Source: Ophiura sarsii
Lineage: Eukaryota > Echinodermata > Ophiuroidea > Amphilepidida > Ophiuridae
Direction of reading: 5' to 3'
NCBI GenBank assembly: GCA_035610835.1
Contig: CM069445.1
Span: 37,834,656-37,898,655, forward strand
Length of the DNA stretch: 64,000 nt
Shown: positions 56,821 through 64,000 of the stretch, piece by piece
Layout of the letters: every line of letters starts with the position of its first letter
How positions within the stretch are numbered: position 1 is the first letter of the stretch
The notes under the pieces: generated by a model
Database searches by the model: none
What the model was told of the DNA's origin: nothing
The model's input: only the letters and a program-made list of their open reading frames with translations
Translations under genes and position numbers: made by a program

Positions 56821-58777
56821 TTTTTGTGTGTTTTTAAATTAGCGATTTGAAGCTTCATCACATAATATAGACCTATACGCAATCCGCAGAAGCCAATTCG
56901 AGCGTGAAAATATACGTAGCACTTTTACAGTATAGGAACTTTGGTAGATCAAAGTTGGATGCTTGACATTTTTTAAAGCACATATTACACCTGTCCTTTA
57001 CACCTAAATTTTGTTCTGGAAAATGTTGAAGGAGTACGAAAACAACCGAATTGCCTACATACTGCAGAGGGATTTGCTCGTAAACCAGGAGATCAATACA
57101 GTGATGAACACAAATTACACCTTACCATACTCTCCCTACATATAGTTTGTATCTCTAGATAATCAAAAAAATGATAGCCTAGTTGGTATTACCAATATAT
57201 GAAAGTTTTGATCAATGCATGCATTGCATATTAAAGATGGAAATGAGCAATTGACTGTAATGTATGACTGGCTGCACAAAAGTTGAGCCGCCCCTTTCCA
57301 CAGCTGTACCTGTGTCTGCTACCAAAGAACAACATTCAACTTACAATTAAAACATTAATTAAAAATAAACAGATATGATTTACATATGGAATATAGGGGA
57401 AACCCCCTCGAGGCCTCTTTCTTTCACCTAATATTAGAATCACAAATTCATCCACCATTATTACAATTGGCACAACTATCATACGCCATTATTGCCAATC
57501 GACATAACTATCAGTTCGCACAACGATAGTTGGGTCGGTACCAGGGAGACAGCAGGCGGGTGGTGGTGGGAGACCAACCAGCCAACCAACCAATCCAACG
57601 AGTCAAAGATTAATACTGACATATCTAAAGGAAGCAGGGGTTTGGTCGGTTCATTACATTTACATCATTACGTATTGCAATGGCTCTTTCTGGTATGCTG
57701 TGCTTGCTATGTGTAAAAACATAGGGGGGTATTTATATGTGTAAATGTCACTGCGACTCCCAATACATATAGACAAGTTATTATTATTATATGCTACTAT
57801 GGGCTGCCCTAATTGTGAAATGTTTTTAAAATATCCCCACTCCTCACATTTTCTTTCCCCTTCATTGGATTGCATCATAATAAAATTATGCACAAATGTG
57901 TTTTCTTAAAATGAATTAGTCTAAGCAAAGAAACAGTTAATTGGTCAAATTGTTGAAATATTATCAAAGAAGTGAAATATTAATAATCTCATAAAAAATT
58001 GAAAAGTATTTATTTTTCACAATTGGGAGTTTTTGAGGCCTTATAATAAGAAAAAGTTCAATTCAATCAATCAGGTTTCAATGGTATGGATTTGTATCCC
58101 CATTATTCATTATTGTTATACTCGACTATTGTAGGCTTTATCGTCAAATGGCCTTTGGAGTATGTAGCCCTTGTATTAGTTTGATGACGGCAGAGAATGT
58201 GGTACTAAGCTTTATCATAAGCCTCGTCGGATTGCAAGTCCTGATTGAGCACCAAGATTTGCCCTGGTACTGTAATCAACTTGTATCAGAAATTGGTATG
58301 GCTATGAGGTATTGATTTGTTGTTGTTATTGCGCGATGACTGCAACGTGTAATAAAGAGTGGTAGAAGATGGTATGGGGAGGGGGCAGTTTGTAGCTGAT
58401 TAGAGGTGCATTCAAATTGATTTAATTGTGCCATCCAGGTTCCAAAAGTGTGGATTTGGAAAATTGTTTTTGTTGAAGAAAAAAGGAAAAAAGGCCAAAG
58501 TTCAAAATTTTGATTTTGACCCCTCTCCCCATACCTGCACACAAATATTGTAGCAATTCCTAAATGCTAGTAACATGGATAACATTTAACTGAGTACTGG
58601 ATTCAAGATTGCATTATGATGCAAGAGAAATTAATGCAGCGAGACAAAACCCAACTATTATTAGCGCAACCTGAGATTGAACTACGCTATCCATTACCTA
58701 AACACAATAACACCTTCAACCTATCAACATACATAGCAATAATAATCCTCTTCAAAAATATCATTTTTTACTTTCTC
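56821..58777. other. Non-coding region
   Basis: No gene, RNA or clear element boundary is seen. A short CCAACCAACCAA run lies near 57580. Confidence 0.45.
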
Positions 58778-59007
58778 TTTAACACTTTCCACGCGGCAGA
58801 CGACATTCCAAAATGTCACACCAAATGTTTCAAAAATATTGTCAAAATAATTAAATGTCATACCATATTTACAATCACCATGAGAAATGCATTAAAATAA
58901 GTACAAACATGCTTAGTAATCCTTGAGATAGACCTTGTATGTTGGGAAAAGTTTCTGAAAAATATGTTTTGAATAGGTAACATTACAGCCGCGTGGAAAG
59001 TGTTAAA
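58778..59007 (+). mobile_element. TTAA-flanked (piggyBac-like) MITE, copy 3 (intact ends)
   Basis: Perfect 20-bp termini TTTAACACTTTCCACGCGGC and GCCGCGTGGAAAGTGTTAAA include TTAA at each outer edge, the target duplication typical of piggyBac. 230 bp, no coding potential. Confidence 0.88.
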
Positions 59008-60600
59008 GGTGGGGGAGGGGTGGGGTTGTATTTTATAGTAGTTCAATTTGCTGCGGTTTGGGATTGGGTAGCGAACTTGTTGCAAGTCTTTTTGGGATGG
59101 GTATTATAGTAAGCTTTATGGGCATTCAAATCACTTGTTTGTCTGAAACAATGTGCTGTGACTCAAATTCAAATATTGACACAATTTTTAAGTTTAGTAG
59201 CCTGCATTTTTAGGTATTTTTAACAATAAGATAATGATAACAAATGCAGAATTTTATTTTTAGCTAGTGTATTCATATTCATAACAAAAAAGGAAACAAT
59301 AATCCTCACGCTAAAAAATGGCGTGCTACATACGGCAGGTATAAAAGACAAACAAATTAAATTTCTAATAATGCAAACATCAGGCATCACTTGGCATCAT
59401 TTTTGATGGAGTTCAATTGCATTGCAAATTCATGCACATACTTGAATCTGAGAAAAATATTGTTTGTTTTTTTGCACACAGACTTTTTTGTACTTAAATC
59501 TGCATCAAAATAGGAATTAATCCATACTATGTCAGATAATATAGTCAGTGGTATTGAACCCATGTATGTTGAATTTTCTGTATATATCTTTATATTCTTT
59601 ATATTCACATATCAAGTTGATTGGCTTAAAAATGTAAATATAAGTACCCACAAAAATGTATCAAGCTTAAAAAATGGATGCAGGTGCCCATTATCTCTAT
59701 GCAGCATTGTATTATCAGTTTGGCATCGGCGACGGCAGCCGGCGTCGCGACCTTTTATTCATACAATTTTATGTCATTTACAGTTGTATCTATAATATGC
59801 TGGTTGAGCTTTTCATACACCTTGTTAAACGCGACTTGATGATTTTCTATTTAGCGTGGAGGCGCTATAGTTTATCAAGAGACACTGTGGAAATGTAGTT
59901 TAAATGGAGCATATCATTTCACATAGTTGGGATGAATTAGATGAATTTTTAGTTCTACTAATGGCAGGTATAATAAGGGATATGATGTCAGAGGGGTTCA
60001 AATGCTTGTTTGATTGAAAAAATTGTCATTTGCGCTTCATTCTGCAATCTGTATAAACACTTCAAAATTAGTCTAATTTTTGAGGATGAAACAAATTATA
60101 ATAGGTCTATGATATTGTTGATAACCTGACCGTGATAATATAATATAAAGAGTTTAATAACGTGCGTTCCAATTTTACAACAATGTCAAAGAATAATGTT
60201 GCATTCTCTACGACCATATAATAAGCATCAGTTTGTAGATTGCATTAAAATGAATCCTAACATGCCTAGTCCTGGTCAAGTGTTATGCCTAGTCCTGGTC
60301 AAGTGGTTACATCACATGTATGTCAAATTCATGTCACATGTTCTTCGCATATGAGTCAGGTGCATGTCGTATGTGAATTCAATTTATATCGCATGCATCC
60401 AACATGATCAACAAATGCGTCCCAACATGCTTAGTCCCACATCATTTGGTGTTTTTTCTAATAATAGCTCCAGGGCTGGAACTTGGATTTTTTCCAAACA
60501 GCCAGTCGGGCAGGTAGCTCACAGAATTACCTGCCCAACACAAATTCTACCATTTAAACTGTGAGTTTGAATTTACCCGCCAGTCGGTTGGGTACTTTTG
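59008..60600. other. Non-coding region
   Basis: AT-rich; small direct repeat CATGCCTAGTCCTGGTCAAG near 60262 and 60283. No exon supported. Confidence 0.45.
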
Positions 60601-60605
60601 CATCT

Positions 60606-61175
60606 TAACCCTAACCCTACCATATACCACAATATACCACGACTGGGCACGTTGGTACCACCCGACGTGGAAGTTTTTCGATGAAAAAATGGACCCAATC
60701 CATATAGTTTACGCAATACACTGCGCAGACTACCGTTGACAGTCGTGGTGTAGTGGGGAATCCTAAGCTCCAAGTGCTGGAGGTCCCTGGATCAAATCCC
60801 GAGGGGATCGGGGGGATATTTTGGTCGATTTTCCACGTTGAAAAAAAAATCTGAAAAAAGTGGGGGTAGAGTTAGGGTTAAGAAGCATTTTTTTTTTTTT
60901 TTTCCTTCAACATTTTTTTAAAGTTTTGTTAATATAACCCTTACCCTACCATATACCACAATATACCACGACTGGGCACGTTGGTACCACCCAGTGTGGA
61001 AGTTTTTCGATGAAAAAATGGACCCAATCCATATAGTTTGCGCAATACACTGCGCAGACTACCGTTGACAGTCGTGGTGTAGTGGGAAATCCGAAGCTCC
61101 TCGTGCTGAAGGTCCCTGGATGAAATCCCGGGGGGATCGGAGGGATATTTTGGTCGATTTTCCACGTTGAATTTT
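60606..61175 (+). repeat. Tandem pair of tRNA-derived repeat units, 329-bp offset
   Basis: Two units, about 60606-60880 and 60935-61175, share CCATATACCACAATATACCA, ATGAAAAAATGGACCCAATC, CACTGCGCAGACTACCGTTG and the ending ATTTTCCACGTTGA. Each contains an A box TGGTGTAGTGG (60746, 61075) and a B box-like GGATCAAATCC or GGATGAAATCC. A-rich or T-rich runs follow each unit. This looks like a SINE-type unit present twice; the first unit has the better B box. Confidence 0.72.
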
Positions 61176-62560
61176 TTTTTCTCCCTATTTTGGGGCCTGA
61201 ATAGCTCCCATAAGTTCAGGGTTATCGTCCCTTCCCTTGTACTGTAAGGATCCATAAACAAATCATTGCGCTGGCTGGTATAACATACCTACACTGGCTA
61301 TCCCTAGTACTGGGTGACAGTTGTCACTTCCCCACCACACCCATTGATAATTCCACCTGTCTAGCTCATCATGACATTCAAGCTCCGATAGTCAGGATTT
61401 ATGCAGTGCTAAATTTATGAGGTTTGTCAAGGCAATAATATTACAACTTGCATCTATAGTTTGCTCCCACCAAAATTAGCAATACTTAAAATACCATCAA
61501 CTAATTTAAGAATACCTTAGGCATAGCACACACGCTAAAGATATGGTAGCTTGTATGACAAATAAATATCTGTGCAGACATGGATGTCCAATAAAGTCTT
61601 CTCTGACACAGCAATGAATTAACCCAATGTGATTACATTGTTGCCTTTTTAGATTTACTCAAACTATATAATGTGTGATGGATGACTATGTTATTGCTGT
61701 GTGTGCCTAGCATCCAGTCTGACCATATTTCCATTCTTTATTAATAATTTTGTTATATAGACAGACTCCAAACGAACTAGCCATGGAGGGTCGATGTGAG
61801 GACATTGTTCGATTCAAAATTATAATAAGAATGACAGACTTGTTATGAACCATAACCTACTTATTCAAATTAATTATCAAGTCTGGTTTTGTTAAGATGG
61901 AAATCCGGTTCAGAAATATCTGAAATTTTTTCTCTGTTTGTTTGGGTTTTCTTATTCAGTTTATTTAGTATTTATAACACATGAGAAATTGTGCTTAATC
62001 CATTAATTATCAGAAAACAAATTGCCATGGAATTTCTGGAAAAACAATATCAATAAAAATCTGAAATAATATGTGCATCATTTAGGGCAGGTATTTTGCT
62101 TGGAATCCACTTTGATGTGCATCACTTCTCTTCATCTTTTCATAAAGCATCATCGGCTCGATTATCAACCACAAATGATGAATCGGTCGGTGCGTGCAAT
62201 CTGTCAAACGCTACCACCGTTTCAAATTAGAAAAGAATAGCCTACAGGAATAATAATCCAAACCCAAAGACAGGTATATATATATATGTTCATAACTAGT
62301 GAGCGCATAATACACTACACAGACTGGTATTGCAGAGGGATGAAACCTCTTCTGCGTATGTGATGTCCTGGTACCAGAAATCACTCTCCTAGTATAACTG
62401 TTCCAAATGACCTCTTGATATGAGGTTGTATTACATTAGATATAAGGAATGTATGAAGTGGTTAATCACATTATCGTGTGTTGATATTGTACCATGTTTT
62501 AATGACAAAGATGTCTTCTGACCTGCGCCGTCTGGCTAAAAAGATAACCATTCAGTCCTT
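61176..62560. other. Non-coding region
   Basis: AT-rich, with a short (TA)n at about 62277. No exon supported. Confidence 0.45.
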
Positions 62561-62565
62561 ACTTG

Positions 62566-62597
62566 GGGAGGAGAGGAGGAGGAGAGGAGAGGAGGAA
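62566..62597 (+). repeat. (GGAGA)n/(GGA)n purine microsatellite
   Basis: A run of GGAGGAGAGGAGGAGGAGAG type immediately upstream of the next tandem duplication. Confidence 0.85.
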
Positions 62598-62631
62598 GTA
62601 GAAAAATAAGGAATTTGGCAAATCTTATAAG

Positions 62632-62950
62632 TTCTAATCAAATAAAAAAATACAACATTGTTTTGATCACCCTATAGTGACATAGCTTTATGTTGTTCAA
62701 TCACTTATCACACACCCATCAGCACATGTATATATGTGTAGTCCATCCATACCATAGGGAAGGGTGAACAGGAATTGGACTCATTAACAAAATCTAATTA
62801 AAAAAGAAAAGAGTAGCATTTTCTGATCACCCTGTAGTTTGATAGCTCTATGCTGTTTCAATAAATCACTTATCACACTCATTAATCAGCATATGTCTGT
62901 ATCTGTAGTCCATCTATTCTATAGGGCAGGGTGTGTCTATTATAAAGTAT
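62632..62950 (+). repeat. Diverged tandem duplication, about 160-bp period
   Basis: GATCACCCTATAGT near 62668 and GATCACCCTGTAGT near 62825 open matching units. Both contain CACTTATCACAC, then TCAGCA, then TGTAGTCCATC, then ATAGGG. Confidence 0.75.
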
Positions 62951-64000
62951 ACCTGACTCCATCTATAGGTCGCCTTAGGGCACAATTGGAGACAGGTACC
63001 ATACAATGTCAAATGTCTGTCTTTGAAGGGCTTGGTTTGTTGTTTTTATTCTAGACCAAAATATTTCAAACTTATTATAGACATTATTTTCTTGTTTTTT
63101 ATGTGTTATATATGCAATTAGGCTGAAATCAAACTCTTGTTTTGTCGCTTAAAATTTGACATTGTTGAAACGAATATTCTCCTCCTGCAAATATGTACCA
63201 TACTCTATTTGGCTTCATTGTCAAAATCATTATTTCCTCTACTTTTACTTTCAATGAGGGAAATATGAATATTGAGTTATCGATATCATGATAATATGTA
63301 TAAGTTAAGGACATTTTGGTGCCACAGTTAATGTTATATCACATTTCTAACCAATGTTACGGATCATTGAAAATTACTTTTTCTCAAAACGTCAAATATA
63401 AATTGTCAAGTTCTAAGCGTTTTAAGTTTTGGTTTTGTTAACAATTTAAAGGAGTAAATGGAAATGAAATCCCTCAAAATGTAGTCCACCTTTTTATTTT
63501 CATGAATTTGAATCCTTGGTTGGAAAAATGATGCATTACATATCAGAAATAAGACGTTTTATGAATTTGACTATTTTTGACCTTGTGCCACAATTTTGCT
63601 CTTAAATCAAATTAGCTACTGCCGCATTGTGCATCATTTACTCATGTTGGGTCGCATATTTGTCACATAGGTTATGGCAGAAAAATATACTTGGGTACGT
63701 TATATTTGTCGCAAAAAATATCATTCTAGACAAAAACCCTTCTAAAATCACAATATAAATTAGACACTAACAAAGATTACTCAATTTGCTATCAGTATAT
63801 ATATATACAGTCTCAATGTTATGATTGGAAACTTGATTCACACTTTCAGTCTGCAGAGGAGACCACACACCCTGAAGCACCGTACACCTCCTTAACATCG
63901 GCTACATAATACAGTTTAGAAAAACTATCGCTTTTGTAATTAAGTACAATTACCCTGTGGTGAACAGATATTAAAAATCAGGTGTCAAAAATATTGCTAC
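62951..64000. other. Non-coding window end
   Basis: AT-rich. No Ig or FN3 exon of the L1-like gene is recognised on the minus strand here, though short or diverged exons could be missed by eye. Confidence 0.4.

Noticed and set aside
60606..60620. Telomere-like TAACCC repeats
   Set aside because: Only about two units, inside a SINE-like repeat.
51130..64000. Ig or FN3 exons of the L1-like gene on the minus strand
   Set aside because: Looked for Cys-Trp-Cys Ig patterns and FN3 Trp/Tyr patterns; none convincing. Short diverged exons could be missed by eye.
1..64000. CRISPR arrays or bacterial operon features
   Set aside because: The window is eukaryotic; the tandem repeats present lack regular repeat-spacer structure.

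Overview
This is a 64 kb AT-rich animal genomic window. It has split genes with GT-AG introns, one minor-spliceosome intron, non-LTR retrotransposon sequence, and many short inverted-repeat elements and tRNA-derived repeats. Two genes can be supported. One belongs to the BORCS6 (lyspersin) family and the other to the L1/neuroglian/neurofascin cell-adhesion family, so the host is a bilaterian. The MITE-dense, AT-rich style suggests a marine invertebrate, perhaps a deuterostome such as a hemichordate or echinoderm. That last step is inference; no marker in the window fixes the species.

Layout. 1-4.06 kb: an inverted pair of copies of an unrecognised repeat. The right copy is split by a 5'-truncated LINE with an open reverse transcriptase frame and a 7-bp target duplication. 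4.06-5.76 kb: a strongly G/T-biased low-complexity tract with long G runs, interrupted by the decayed 3' end of a second LINE. 6.05-15.06 kb (+): BORCS6 in five coding exons that join in frame to a 401-residue protein. Its last intron has a textbook U12-type donor and branch site. 15.06-31.53 kb: intergenic, with several identifiable DNA-transposon-derived elements, a 54-bp minisatellite and a tRNA-derived repeat. 31.53-51.13 kb (-): four exons that join in frame to a 182-residue membrane protein. It has an acidic N-terminal exon with its own ATG, then the transmembrane segment and complete ankyrin-binding cytoplasmic tail of an L1-family molecule. No immunoglobulin or fibronectin exon is recognised in the window. 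51.4-64 kb: no coding exon recognised; MITEs, tandem duplications and a duplicated tRNA-derived repeat.

The two genes converge (BORCS6 on +, L1-like on -) with about 16.5 kb between their stop codons. No functional link is implied: BORCS6 belongs to the lysosome-positioning BORC complex, and the L1-like tail belongs to ankyrin-anchored adhesion. The points most worth following up are the possible short, ectodomain-less L1-family product started from an intragenic promoter, and the U12 intron in BORCS6. I see no evidence of a wholly new multi-gene system.
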